Positions 1 to 8,968 are shown, numbered from the stretch's first letter. The stretch is 17,554 nucleotides of DNA from Acanthaster planci (GCF_001949145.1 NW_019091400.1:45117-62670); one strand, 5' to 3'. Numbers and translations: made by a program. The notes: generated by a model not told the origin, from the letters alone.

Positions 1-89
1 CAATTAAACTCCCCAAGTTAAGTGTTTTATGACAGTATGTAAAACGGTTGTCACTTTAAGCTAAGTTGAGAAAGCAAATACACACTAAA

Positions 90-700
90 CTAGGAGTGAG
101 AAGTATGATACACACTAATTTCACAGTGTGCTCTTCAAGTTATAATCAGGGACAGTGCTAGACCAAGTTTTCCCAACCCCATGACGTGAAAGTCTAAACA
201 TGTACAATTGTCAAAATGTTTTATAGGAAAGAAAAAGCTAGAGATTCAAGTGTGAATTATGATTCACAATAATTTTCCAAAATGCTCTTCAAGTCTTATT
301 TGGAACCAGTTGTAAATAAATGACAGTTTAATAGATTTTCATTCTGAAATTGTCCAAATCATAAGTTTGATAAACAAATTGTGTATCTAGAGGTCAGAGT
401 ATGATCATAATGAACGATGATTACTGCTAGACCAAGTTGTAAATAAATGACTGTTTAAAAATTTTCTTCTCCTGAAATTTCCAAATAACATGCCATGAAT
501 GTTTGAAAAATTGTTTCAATGTACAGCTTCAGTTTAATTAACAGAAAGCAATCTAGAGGTGAGAGTGTGATCAAAATGAACCTTACAATTGCAGTTAAGA
601 ATCCTATGAGAACCAGTTCTAGAACAAGTTGTAAATAGATGATTGTCTTTGCTTGTGAAAGTACCCAATCCAAGTTTGGTCACATACTGTTTGTAAAATT
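90..700. repeat. Degenerate tandem repeat, about 150-base unit, four copies
   Basis: Four diverged units start at 90, 238, 387 and 553, so the spacing is 148, 149 and 166 bases. Each unit begins with CTAG followed by a short purine-rich stretch and GTATGAT or a near variant. About 55 to 75 bases later each has a block like ACCAAGTT or ACCAGTTGTAAATA, which is clearest at about 306, 432 and 624 and weaker at 162. The last unit fades out near 700. Identity between units is low, so this is an old satellite or minisatellite remnant. No reading frame runs through it. The end coordinate is approximate. Confidence 0.6.
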
Positions 701-1556
701 ACGTTAAAGTTGATTTAATTAAAATTATACAGCTGTGTGAGAGGATAAAAAACTCCATATTATGTTATTCTAACCACTTTAAAGTTCGATATCTTGTTAA
801 GAACATGTAAAAGTACTTTGATATGATAATTTGACTTGCAGTTTTTACAATTCCTAGCTCTGTTTGTCTGATGTCAACATTCTCAGATTTTTCAGGAATA
901 AATTTTTCTATTACATTTGCTTGAATTGACAAGAGTGTACTGGGTGTATATCAACTGCATGATTTGCATCCCCCAAACTAAAAGTGCAAGCTACATAGAG
1001 CGTACACATGAACATCCACACAGCGCGCGTGAACCTGACCCCTGCAAAATAATGGTATGCCCCTGCTACTATATTTAGATATCATTTTAACACTTTGCGC
1101 CAGAGACAGTGCAGCCGGTGTTGTTTTTCACGTAGGCATGTACTAATACAAAAAAGTGGCTGTCCTTAAATGGCGTTGGTTATTATGAATATTCATGACT
1201 TGAACTCTCATATGCCGTGTGAACAAAGTTGTGGCATGACTCGTGGGGGCTGTTCTATGGCACGAAACGCGGCGCTCGTTCGCGTGCACGGTTTCCCATT
1301 GCGTAAGCGTGTGAGACAAGTTACCTGTATCCTCGATTTTAAAGATAATGTACTTGCATAAAATTTGTGCATATTTCTACAAAATTTGATCCATGTTGTC
1401 CTTAGATAATGCTTTTCACAAAACCAAGTGAACAAGCTATGCACAATTAACGAGAACAGTGAAATAGGGTAAAGAAAAATGTATAGGAAGACTTTTACGT
1501 TGGCCTGCCTGTTTTACACCGAATGGGGGCGCTCTATATGAAACGTTGGATTTCAT
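701..1556. other. Non-coding stretch, no gene seen
   Basis: This stretch is AT-rich at first and more mixed after 1000. It contains a perfect 12-base palindrome at 1185-1196 (ATGAATATTCAT). Short open frames occur on both strands at about 1170-1444, but they overlap each other and resemble nothing I know. It lies directly 5' of the gypsy element, where a 5' LTR and a primer-binding site would be expected. I compared it by eye with the sequence 3' of the element and found no matching block, so no LTR is called. Confidence 0.5.
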
Positions 1557-1733
1557 ATGTTTGATTGGTTGATGCAGCAGCTACTGTGGGCGTCAATTGC
1601 GTTAGCTTTGGTTTGCATTGTGTTGGCTGTCATTTACTTTTGGTACGTTTGGCTTGTTCATCGAAGAGATAGGAGGTACTTCCGTTGGTTGAGGTCTGCA
1701 AGATTTGAACCGGCGGCTGAGTACGAGGTTTAA
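1557..1733 (+). CDS. Single-pass membrane micro-ORF, 58 residues, 5' of gag
   Basis: An intact ATG-to-TAA frame encodes 58 residues. There are about eight N-terminal residues (MFDWLMQQ), then a strongly hydrophobic stretch at roughly residues 9-34, rich in Leu, Ala, Val, Ile, Trp and Tyr. A basic cluster follows immediately (HRRDRR, residues 35-40), and the tail is short and acidic. By the positive-inside rule the C-terminus would face the cytosol. I do not recognise a family. It sits 8 bases before the ATG proposed for gag (1742), in the leader region of the retrotransposon. It is the only frame in this element with no stop or frameshift, which may simply reflect its small size. It could be a real accessory protein, a leader ORF that tunes gag translation, or chance. 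Confidence 0.4.
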   Translation: MFDWLMQQLLWASIALALVCIVLAVIYFWYVWLVHRRDRRYFRWLRSARFEPAAEYEV

Positions 1734-1741
1734 ACAGCAGT

Positions 1742-3238
1742 ATGAGTGCTAGCTCAAGTGAGGGGACTTGCACAGGTCCTGGATGGAGGTTCAGTTGTTG
1801 CAGTGTGAGAGGGCTCAGCAGTTGGACAGGATCATGAAGCTAAGTAAGCAGGATCGCGCCCGATTGGTAGACCTGGTCCAAGTGATGTGCAAAAGTTATT
1901 TGAAAACGTGAGAATTGATTCGGATGTTGTATTCCGGCTCCCTGTCCAAGATTTGGCTGGAAACAGGGAGGAGACGTCATGGCATGGGTCGTTCAGAGCA
2001 CCAGCACTGACTGAGTTAAAGACGCAAGAAGTCCATTCCAAGGAAGACGATGGTGGGCGCAGTTTAATTGATTGGACACCTCCAAGGCAAGAGGCGGCGT
2101 CCAGTCCGATAGTCTCTGCGGTACATGGAAGGGGTGTGAACGAGAGTCCATATGTTCACATGCCAACTGCACCTGATGCAGAGAAGAAGCTCTACTGCGA
2201 GGTGATGAGTTTTCCCACGCGTTCGCCAAGTGTTGAGACTGACAACGTGCGGGCTGATGATAAGGATGGGGCGGGGCCTTGTCCGGTAAAAAGGGAGGAG
2301 AGAGTTGTTGGAGAAGATGAGTTGCGGGGAAGGCTTAGTCTGGTTCCCCCGACCAAGTATTGTTCCTGACCGCTACAGTGGCAAAGTGCCGTGGAACAAG
2401 TACGACGGGCACTTCAAGAGTTGTCAGTTGGTGAACCGATGGTACGATTTACAATCGGCTGAGTATTTGGCCGCAAGCCTCCAAGGAGATGCAATTCGCA
2501 TTCTTGGAGAGGGTGCCCTCCAGGGCCGGAAGTTGAAGTATGAAGAGTTAAACTGTTGGTTAGGAGGTTTGGGCATGGCCAGCAGGCTGAGAGTTTTTGA
2601 ATCGAGTTACGTCATCGTCGGCAGAAGCCGAAGGAGTTTTTGGAAGAGTTGTGTCAGGCAGTACATGAGTTAGCAGTTAAGGCGTATCCGGAAATTCCCG
2701 AAGAGGCGAGAGAGCGATTGGCGAAAAATCATTTTACTGACGCTGTAGCTGATCAGTACGTCCGAGAGGGAATCTTCCAAGCAGGCCGAAGAATTTGTCT
2801 GAGGCATTGCAAGCGGCGCTTGAGACTGAGAACTTCCATAAAGTAGAGGCACAAAGGAAAGTCGACAAGAGAGCAGCCAAGTTTGTCAGAGGTATAGATA
2901 GGGAAATGAAAAGGATGCAGTCTGTCGAGCGAGCCATAAAGGGTGTAGCCGACATGACGAAGCAGTTGGAGAAATTGATGGGGGCCATGATGTCACAACC
3001 AGTGACGTCACCAGCTACGTCAGACCAACAGGTGCCGAGTACCCCACCTCCTCTGCGGAGGCCGAAGGTTGAATTAAATTGTCATAATTGTGGTGTAAAG
3101 GGACACTTTGCTAGAGAATGTACACAGCCGAAACGAAAGCGTCCCCGTAACCAGGGAAACGAGAACCAGCCGACCAAAGGGTCTGCGGAATGGCTGAGGA
3201 ATGCAGAGGACCCACAAAAGAATGGCGACGGAGTTTGA
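1742..3238 (+). pseudogene. gag: gag of gypsy copy 1, frameshifted, CCHC zinc knuckle kept
   Basis: This encodes the structural protein that forms the virus-like particle and packages the RNA. The likely start is ATG 1742 (MSASSS). Coding character then moves between frames: 1887 to about 2350, about 2350-2600, about 2600-2790, and 2795-3238. That means at least three indels besides an early break before 1887. The middle part (about 2350-2790) is the capsid-like region. From 2795 a charged, probably helical segment leads to the nucleocapsid knuckle CHNCGVKGHFAREC at 3080-3121, which fits C-X2-C-X4-H-X4-C. A Lys/Arg-rich tail (QPKRKRPR) follows, as is usual for RNA binding. The frame closes at 3238, next to the protease remnant. 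Confidence 0.8.
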
Positions 3239-3537
3239 AGAGAAAAAATGAGAACAAGGTTGAAGTCGGTACGGTAATGACTCCGGCAATGGGGCCACAC
3301 CATGGCTTATTTGTTAAGGGGTCGATTAGATCAACCGAGTTTCGAATATTAGTAGTGATAGTAGTGGCATGGACTACGGAGATACCGGCTGGGCATGAGA
3401 TCATTGTGCCCGGTACGGTTATTTGTCAGTGTGAGGAGTTGACTGGAAGTATACCCAAGGAACCAATTGAGTCAGGTGGCCGAATTGCAGAAAAGGGCCA
3501 GGTAATGACCAAGTCTGTGGTTGATGTACCAGCCTAA
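3190..3537 (+). pseudogene. Protease-region remnant of gypsy copy 1, active site missing
   Basis: This frame lies between gag and RT, where Ty3/gypsy elements encode their aspartic protease. The segment GLFVKGSI followed shortly by FRILV (about residues 38-54 of the frame) resembles the strand just before the catalytic Asp-Thr/Ser-Gly. The next residues are not D-T/S-G. The frame goes straight to hydrophobic residues and then to a stretch with IPAGHEIIVPG, typical of the linker between protease and RT. I infer an internal deletion that removed the catalytic motif and flap. The frame stops at 3535-3537, about 80 bases before the next coding block. Function is lost. Confidence 0.55.
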
Positions 3538-3619
3538 GTGGTGCCCATTTGAGTATTGAACCCCAAAAGGGAGCAACATGTAACACCAGGGGCCCACCTG
3601 ATCATCCAAAATTGAGAGG

Positions 3620-4320
3620 GTGTCTGGGTATCAGGATTTGTTTTCAAAAGGTGACGACGATATAGGCAGAACTAACATAGTTAAGCACGGCATCGACACT
3701 GGTGGCTCTAGACCAGTAAGACAAAATCCTAGGAAGCATCCCGTGATTAACCAACAGGAGATCAGTCGCCAAGTGGAAGACTTGAAGAGGCGTGGCTTGA
3801 TTGAACCCTCAGATAGTCCGTGGGCAGCTAACATTGTGTTGGTAGAGAGGAAAGACGAGACGAAACGGTTGTGCATCGACTATAGAGGGCTGAATGCGAT
3901 GACAATAAAGGATGCCTTTCCTGTGCCAAGAATGGATGAGACGTTGGATGCGTTAGAGGGCGCTCGATGGTTTTCAACCCTCGACCTCGCCTCAGGGTAC
4001 TGGCAGGTACTGCCTTGGACGAGGATGCACAGCCGATGTCAAGTTTTTGAGTACGGAATGTGCTGTATCGTTGGAAGGTGATGCCGTTCGGGTTAGCCAA
4101 CGCACTGGCTACATTCGAACGACTAATGGAAAAAATACTGTCAGGGCTTCAGTGGGAAATATTTTTGGTGCATCTTGATGACGTCATTGTCTTTGGCAGT
4201 GGAAGAGGAGTTGGGACGACTCCGAACAGTCCTTGAACGGTTGAGAAGTGCTGGGCGTAAGTTAAAGCCAAGCAAGTGTAACCTGTTTCAGGGGTTAAAC
4301 CTACCCTGGCCACATTGTGT
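3620..4320 (+). pseudogene. pol: Reverse transcriptase domain of gypsy copy 1
   Basis: This is the RNA-directed DNA polymerase. From 3620 the frame shows RT landmarks in order: the entry segment with LIEPSDSPWAANIVLV, then RLCIDYRGLN, then FPVPRMDE, then TLDLASGYW with the first catalytic Asp at 3983-3985. A frameshift near 4020-4080 moves the rest to the frame starting at 4081, which opens with MPFGLANA. That frame continues to HLDDVIVF, where both Asp codons of the catalytic pair are intact (4177-4182). Another shift follows near 4195. The segment with KPSKCNLF, at the boundary with the connection domain, is readable at about 4260-4290. All three catalytic Asp codons survive, but the protein cannot be made in one piece. 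Confidence 0.9.
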
Positions 4321-5084
4321 CGGCTGAGGGCGTAGCAACAGACCCGGCTAAGGTTAAGCCAGTCGCTGATTGGCCGGTTCCGAACAACGCATAGGAGGTG
4401 GAGATTCTTGGGCCTTGCCTCGTATTACCGAAGGTTCATCAAGGACTTTGCTAGCATCGCCAGCCCACTGCATACCTTGACGCCAATGTCAAAAGAATTA
4501 ATTGGGACGAGTCTTGTGGTAAGGCATTCCACTGGCTGAAATAGTGTTTTCTAGGGGCCCCGGTACTGGCCTACCCGTTACCAAATAGCGAGTACATCTT
4601 GGTACGGATCAAGTTCAGAGGGCATCGGGGCCGTACTGTTTCAGGTGCATAACGGTGTCGAGAAAGTTGGTGCTTTTGCAAGCCGGATGTTGAGCAAAGC
4701 TGAGAGAAACTACTGCGTCGCTCGAAGAAAGCGGCTCGCAGAGGTTTTGTATTTAAAGTACTTCCACCAGTACCTTTACGGTCAAAAGGTCAAAGTACAG
4801 ACGGACCACTCTTCCCTGGTATGGTTAATGCACTCGAAGAAACCGGAAGGACAACTTGCACAATGGTTGGAGGTTGTGTCAGAGTATGACGTCCCAATCC
4901 AGCACCGTCCGGGTGCCAAATATCAGAATGCTGACAGTCTGTCTAGACGACCTTGTAAACAGTGCAACCATTGTAATGCACAAGATTATTCTGATAGTGA
5001 CAATGCTGATATTGATGCAACTGTTACTGTGGAAGAAGATAAACAACAGTCAACCTCAAGCCCAGGAGATGAAAAAGGGGCTGA
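4321..5084 (+). pseudogene. pol: Connection, RNase H and tether region of gypsy copy 1
   Basis: Fragments of the connection domain are readable at about 4320-4540 in shifting frames, with stops. The RNase H domain would degrade RNA in the RNA:DNA hybrid. Its first catalytic Asp motif falls on a one-base frameshift at about 4607-4611: upstream, one frame reads Thr-Asp, and downstream another reads SSEGIGAVLF. The rest is open from 4606 to 5094, including the catalytic Glu in SKAERNY (Glu codon 4702-4704), TDHSSLVWL (Asp codon 4804-4806) and NADSLSRRPC (Asp 4933-4935). A hydrophilic Asp/Glu-rich tether of about 40 residues follows before the integrase. Confidence 0.85.
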
Positions 5085-6254
5085 GTGGCTGTGGTGAAGC
5101 CTGCTGTAAACAGCAAAGGATTTAGAAACGCCCAAATGGTGGATGAGTCGACAAAATGGTTGTTAATTGTCAAAGGTAAGGGGGAGGAGCGCCCTCATTG
5201 GGATGAGGTAGCTCACAGGTCTCCGGCAAGTAAGACGCATTGGTCCTACTGGGATCAGTTGGTTGTGAGAGACGGTGTACTATACCAGCGATGGGAGTCG
5301 AACGATGGTTGTTCGGTTCAATGGAGGTTGCTGGTTCCTGAGATGTTGAGACGCGAGTTTGTAGAAGAACTGCATGGTGGTAACTTGGGAGGCCATCTTG
5401 GCCTGAAGAAGACCCTGGCCCGTGTGAAGCAGCGGTACTTCTGGTCAGGTATGAGTGCCGATGTAAGAGCATACATCCGGAAATGTGATCAATGCGCAAG
5501 GAAGAAGCCGCCCCCAAAGAGACGGAGGGCGTCCTTGCAACAGTATAATGTTGGAGGAACCATGGAGAGAGTGGCATTAGACTTGGTCGGTCCTCTCCCA
5601 AGGACCAAAGATGGTTGGAGACTACACAACACGATAGATGGAGGCCTATGCGCTCCCGGATGCAAAGGCAGAAACAGTTGCCTCGTAGTTTGTTAGAGAA
5701 TGGTTTTGTCAATTTGGGGTGCCGAGAGGTCCATTCGGATCAAGGGACCAACCTCGAATCGGAGGTATTCCAGGAAATGTGTCGGCTACTAGGGATAAGT
5801 AAATCAAGAACAACAGCATACAATCCTAAATCAGACGGGCTCATAGAAAGGTTCAATGGTTCACCATGGTTTCTATGATGACCGACCCGCACAAAGGTCA
5901 ACGCGATTGGGACCAGTAACTCCCATTTGCAACCAGTGCATACAGATGCACGACACAAGAAAGCCTGGGGGAATCCCCAAATATGACGATGTTATGCCGG
6001 GAAGTCACTCTCTTGATTGATCTGACAATCGAGCAGCCGGCCCCAAGTGATGACGAGGCAAAATGTGACTACGCAAAAAAATTTGAGGGACCAAAACTTG
6101 TCATGAAGTTTCAGGCAAAGATAACACAGTGCTTGAACCGAGTACATGTATATCGGTAGAGTGGGGCCATGATAGGACAGAGGAAACTGTGGCGGAATTA
6201 AGGCCTAGAAGATATCCCAAACGGGAGCATATATTACCGATAAGATATCGATAG
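5085..6254 (+). pseudogene. pol: Integrase of gypsy copy 1, frameshifted in the catalytic core
   Basis: The integrase inserts element DNA into the host genome. The N-terminal HHCC zinc site is intact: HGGNLGGH, then CDQC about 30 residues later. The first catalytic Asp lies in VALDLVGPLP (codon 5580-5582). The frame then shifts. The second Asp lies in VHSDQGT (5738-5740) and the Glu in GLIERFN (5846-5848). The latter two are 36 codons apart, which is the DD35E spacing. After 5878 the coding signal changes frame repeatedly. ESPNMTMLCREVTL-like and DDEAKCDYA-like segments at about 5960-6080 are typical of the core's end. The C-terminal module is mostly missing. A last stretch, LRPRRYPKREH, ends at the TAG 6252-6254. 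Confidence 0.9.
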
Positions 6255-6358
6255 TAATTATGTACTCGCATTAATTTCATAAATAATCAATGGTTGCTTA
6301 AAGTAATTATTAACCAATGGTTCCCTCTGTTACTTTGAGAAGTCCCCGAAAAAATCAC

Positions 6359-7081
6359 ATGGATAAGGAAAACAAGATGGAGGTTGGAGCGCAAAAAGAA
6401 TTCCAGTGCTCCTAATGCCCAAAGGAGTCTAACTCCCACGAGGCCTGCTACGCCACAAGAAGAATCACAGACTGGCAGTGTACCTGCAATGCCAGCACTG
6501 CGACTACCGAGACCGAAGGCGAGACAATCTGAGACACCACAAAACAAACCAGATAAACCACCTGTCCGACGTAGATGGAGCCCAGAATGAGCAGCAACGT
6601 CAAGAGGCCGATCAACCCGAGAAAGAAGTACGAAGGCTGGTGGTGTAAAAGGCGGCAACTCCCCCCCAACATCAGAGCTCGAAGAGGAGTAGCCCCGCCC
6701 CCGAGAAGAGAATCCAGATACCCAGGGAAAAGTTCACACAGAAAACGAAACCCCTGTCCCCGTTGAGGGCGTCACCAGAGAAGGAATATACCCTGAGCAG
6801 CATCCCTCCGGAGGAGGACACAAAGAGCGAGGACCAGCAGGAGCCTCCAAGGCCGGCAGCTACATCTTCTCCCTAGACGCAAAACCAGCAAAAAGGACCC
6901 CACGACGAAGTCTCGACCAAGGTTGGAGCTGGAAAGACTAAGAGTGCCAAGGGTAACAACCATCGTGGAGGAGGTGCTAACCAGGACGTACGTGGACGGC
7001 GTGGAAATTCATTGCCAGACACGGCAACGGACCTACCTGCAAGACATCCTTGTGGACTGTACTCTTGCCCTGCGCACATGA
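6359..7081 (+). pseudogene. ORF3 of gypsy copy 1: two C2H2 zinc fingers plus acidic tail
   Basis: The proposed start is ATG 6359, 105 bases after pol stops. Finger 1 has its Cys pair at 6407 and 6416, split by an in-frame TAA at 6413, and its His pair at 6454 and 6466, reached after a one-base shift. The spacing is C-X2-C-X12-H-X3-H. Finger 2 has Cys at 6490 and 6499 and His at 6538, but the last His position (6550) is CAG, Gln. A hydrophilic, Pro- and Glu-rich middle part is readable at about 6620-6940, with a TAG at 6689 and another shift. The last block, in a third frame, contains LERLRVPRVTTIVEEVL and TYVDGVEIHC and ends at TGA 7079-7081. Such fingers normally bind nucleic acid or protein. 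The role in this element is unknown. Confidence 0.6.
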
Positions 7082-7344
7082 ACTTTGACAGAGGGGCCTT
7101 ACAGTTAAATCAGATAATTTCAAGAAACATAGTGGGATCTCTCTTTTTTGTAGCCTAGGGTGGTCATTTCTTTTGGTTTAATCAGAATCTTCATTTAATG
7201 GCTTTAAATCACTGTTTCCCGTAACGTTTACATTGTTAGGTAAGCAAAACCTTTGGTAAGTAACATTGTAATATTGTTTACGTAAATTATTCAGAATTGT
7301 TTACAGATGTTCTTTTACTCTGTCACGTTGTTTGAATACGTGTA
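7082..7344. other. 3' flank of gypsy copy 1, no gene seen
   Basis: This stretch is non-coding and AT-rich. The purine tract ACAGAGGGG at 7089-7097, right after the ORF3 stop, is in the place expected for a polypurine tract, so a 3' LTR might begin just after it. I could not find a TG...CA-bounded copy of this sequence at the 5' end of the element. Confidence 0.35.
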
Positions 7345-7390
7345 AGGCACGGCGACCATTTAGACCCGATTTGAAAAGGGCCCCCCGGTA
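7345..7390 (+). repeat. Left terminal inverted repeat of the MITE
   Basis: This arm contains GGCGACCATTTAGACCCG followed by A (G in the other arm), then a G/C-rich stretch ending in CCCCCCGGTA. It is the reverse complement of the right arm, with one mismatch over 40 bases and one gap in the outer 6. Confidence 0.8.
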
Positions 7391-7718
7391 GCCCACCCGG
7401 TATAATGCCTGCCCGGTATTCAGCCTACTCCAGGCCGGTATAAGGCCTGTCTGCACATTGGCATTTCAAAGTCCCTGATGAAAGGCTTCCCCCAACATGC
7501 TTGCACAGATGAATAGGGGTCTAAGCGGATTAGTGTAAACATTGTATAGAGTTGAAGGATTAAAAACCACAAGCAGGTTCCTTCTGGGATAGATTACATG
7601 TACCAGTACTTGCAAACAATAGACCCCAGGATGAAGAACTTCGAGATCAACAACCAGTCCAGCATCCCAGGCAGGTAGCCAGGCCGGTGTGAAACGGGTT
7701 TTTGCAACCGGGCGAGCT

Positions 7719-7763
7719 TACCGGGGGGCCCTTTTCAAACCGGGTCTAAATGGTCGCCGGCCC
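7719..7763 (-). repeat. Right terminal inverted repeat of the MITE
   Basis: This arm mirrors the left one. It begins inside with TACCGGGGGG, reads outward through CGGGTCTAAATGGTCGCC, and ends in GGCCC before TA. The near identity of the two arms suggests the insertion is younger than the decayed gypsy element beside it. Confidence 0.8.
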
Positions 7764-8015
7764 TAAATTGTTCGGCTTAATCTAATTGAGGGCATTTAGG
7801 CCTGTCAGGAGGCTGTGTGACGTACCTAGGGCGCTTGTCACTAGGCGCGGTGCAAAGTTGTAGATGGCGCTCTGCCCAGTAACAGAGGCAGACGTTAGGC
7901 GCGCATAGCTGTGTGTTAAGCAAGCACGACGCATAGGCACCGCCTTGTGCGTTGTGCAATAGGGCAGCGAAGTCACTGCTTGGTCACGCGTGCGCGGTCA
8001 TAGCAGCCCAAAAGC

Positions 8016-8090
8016 TATAAAAACGTGCGTCCGAAAGCCTGCGTGCGCAGGCTAGGCCTGTCGTCCTGATCGATGGCTGATCCTGAGGTA
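8016..8090 (+). promoter_or_regulatory. Possible core promoter and first exon
   Basis: A TATA box (TATAAAAA) lies at 8016-8023. About 30 bases downstream, where transcription would start, is a perfect 8-bp stem with a 2-base loop: AGCCTGCG at 8036-8043 and CGCAGGCT at 8046-8053. An ATG in good context (CGATGG) at 8073 opens MADPE, and a strong splice-donor sequence, GAG followed by GTAAAT, begins at 8088. The arrangement suits either a short first exon of the broken gene downstream or an LTR-type promoter with a splice donor. AATAAA at 8452-8457, followed by a GT-rich region, would fit the poly(A) site of an LTR. None of this is proven by sequence alone. Confidence 0.35.
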
Positions 8091-8488
8091 AATGTCTAAA
8101 ATCCGGTGCAGGGGTTAAAGTCACCTAGCTTAGTGTGAATGTGCCTAGGTCCGAGTGGTGCGTGTGTCGTTGAGGGGCTCGATAGGTTGAGGGGCTGATT
8201 GGTGGTGCGGTATAGTTCCTGATAGGAGCTTGCGGTCGATGCAGGGGCGGATTGCTATCGCTTGACGTGACTTGCGTGTAGCGCAGCCCTGACAATAAGC
8301 CCCGTAGACTTGCTAAAGCCCCTGATTCGGCACTGGATGCCCACAATTAATTGTGGTGTTCGCTGGTCTGGGCGAAGTCCAGTAACGTATAATCACACAT
8401 TCTCCCCGCCAATAGCGCCCTCTACTGGTGTATTGGTTGAGTGTGTTGATGAATAAACCGGCCGCTTGTTAAATTAAAAATTACTCCA

Positions 8489-8968
8489 GTGCATGCTGTC
8501 TCTAATCGTGTAGAGACTGACTATAGTATTTTTTCAAATCTGTTTTTCATCTGGACAAACTCTCTCACATGGCATAATGGAACAATACCAGATGATGAAA
8601 TATGGATAAAATTTTGGGGTGATAAAGGCAGATCCAGTTTCCAAATTGCCTTTCAGATCGTTAATGTACTTCATCCGAACATCCTAAAAAACACACTCGT
8701 TTTTGGGTGCTTCCTTGGAGATGACAGTTCATATAATCTGATGCAAACCCTTCCCTAGCTGGTCAACCAAACATCTGATCTAGCCAAGCAAAAATGGAGG
8801 TAGGTGGATTTATTTTTGGCAGACAACTGTCAGCATCATGCATATCTTTGTGTTTTGTATAAGTAAAGTCTCCTTTTATGTGTTATTTTAAAGGACGGAA
8901 AGTTCGTCTCCTGTGTTTTGGAGACTGTGCGTTTCTGACAATGCTGTACGGAATGTGTAGCTCAAATG
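8489..8968 (+). pseudogene. Exons 1-2 of the broken gene: GDKG and FGD blocks
   Basis: The first exon is readable from about 8570 and ends at 8799, before the donor GTAGGT. It carries PDDEIWIKFWGDKG and SFQIAFQIVNVLHPN and is broken by TAG 8756-8758. The open frame reaches back to 8489, but upstream of about 8570 nothing looks conserved. The second exon (8894-8968) lies between acceptor TTTTAAAG and donor GTACGT. It carries RKVRLLCFGDCAFLTMLYGM. The Asp residues in GDKG and FGD are candidates for catalytic metal ligands if the transposase idea is right. Confidence 0.55.

Larger units (their letters stand above)
1557..7081 (+). mobile_element. Ty3/gypsy retrotransposon relic, copy 1 (LTRs not found)
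   Basis: The order of parts is membrane micro-ORF, gag, protease remnant, reverse transcriptase, RNase H, integrase and ORF3. RT before RNase H before integrase is the Ty3/gypsy (Metaviridae) order. The coding domains are spread over all three plus-strand frames by single-base indels, with several in-frame stops, so the element is dead. Key residues are still visible: the CCHC knuckle, both RT Asp motifs, the RNase H Glu, the integrase zinc site, and all three integrase DDE codons. A purine-rich tract at 7089-7097 (ACAGAGGGG) could be the polypurine tract that primes plus-strand synthesis. No LTR pair could be defined by eye, so the true ends may lie outside these coordinates. Confidence 0.85.
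7345..7763. mobile_element. MITE-like non-autonomous DNA transposon, 419 bases
   Basis: Terminal inverted repeats bound the block. Positions 7351-7390 and the reverse complement of 7719-7758 match at 39 of 40 positions. Allowing one gap, the match extends outward to 7345 and 7763. Both outer ends are flanked by TA (7343-7344 and 7764-7765), which would fit a TA target-site duplication as in Tc1/mariner-like elements. TA is short, so this is weak evidence. No coding frame exists inside. CCGGTAT recurs near the left end (about 7397, 7414 and 7434), a subterminal repeat that could bind a transposase. It must have been mobilised by an enzyme encoded elsewhere. Confidence 0.75.

Noticed and set aside
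1170-1444. Overlapping short frames on both strands
   Set aside because: They overlap each other without any conserved feature.
1083-1556. 5' LTR of gypsy copy 1
   Set aside because: Comparison by eye with 7082-7344 and 7764-8480 gave no shared block, and no primer-binding site could be matched to a tRNA end.
5170-5712. 180-codon open frame on the minus strand
   Set aside because: It is the complement of the integrase zinc and core domains and has no family resemblance.
6287-6658. Minus-strand frames with hydrophobic stretches opposite ORF3
   Set aside because: They arise from the complement of the finger and Pro/Glu-rich coding sequence. The plus strand holds the finger ligands with exact spacing.
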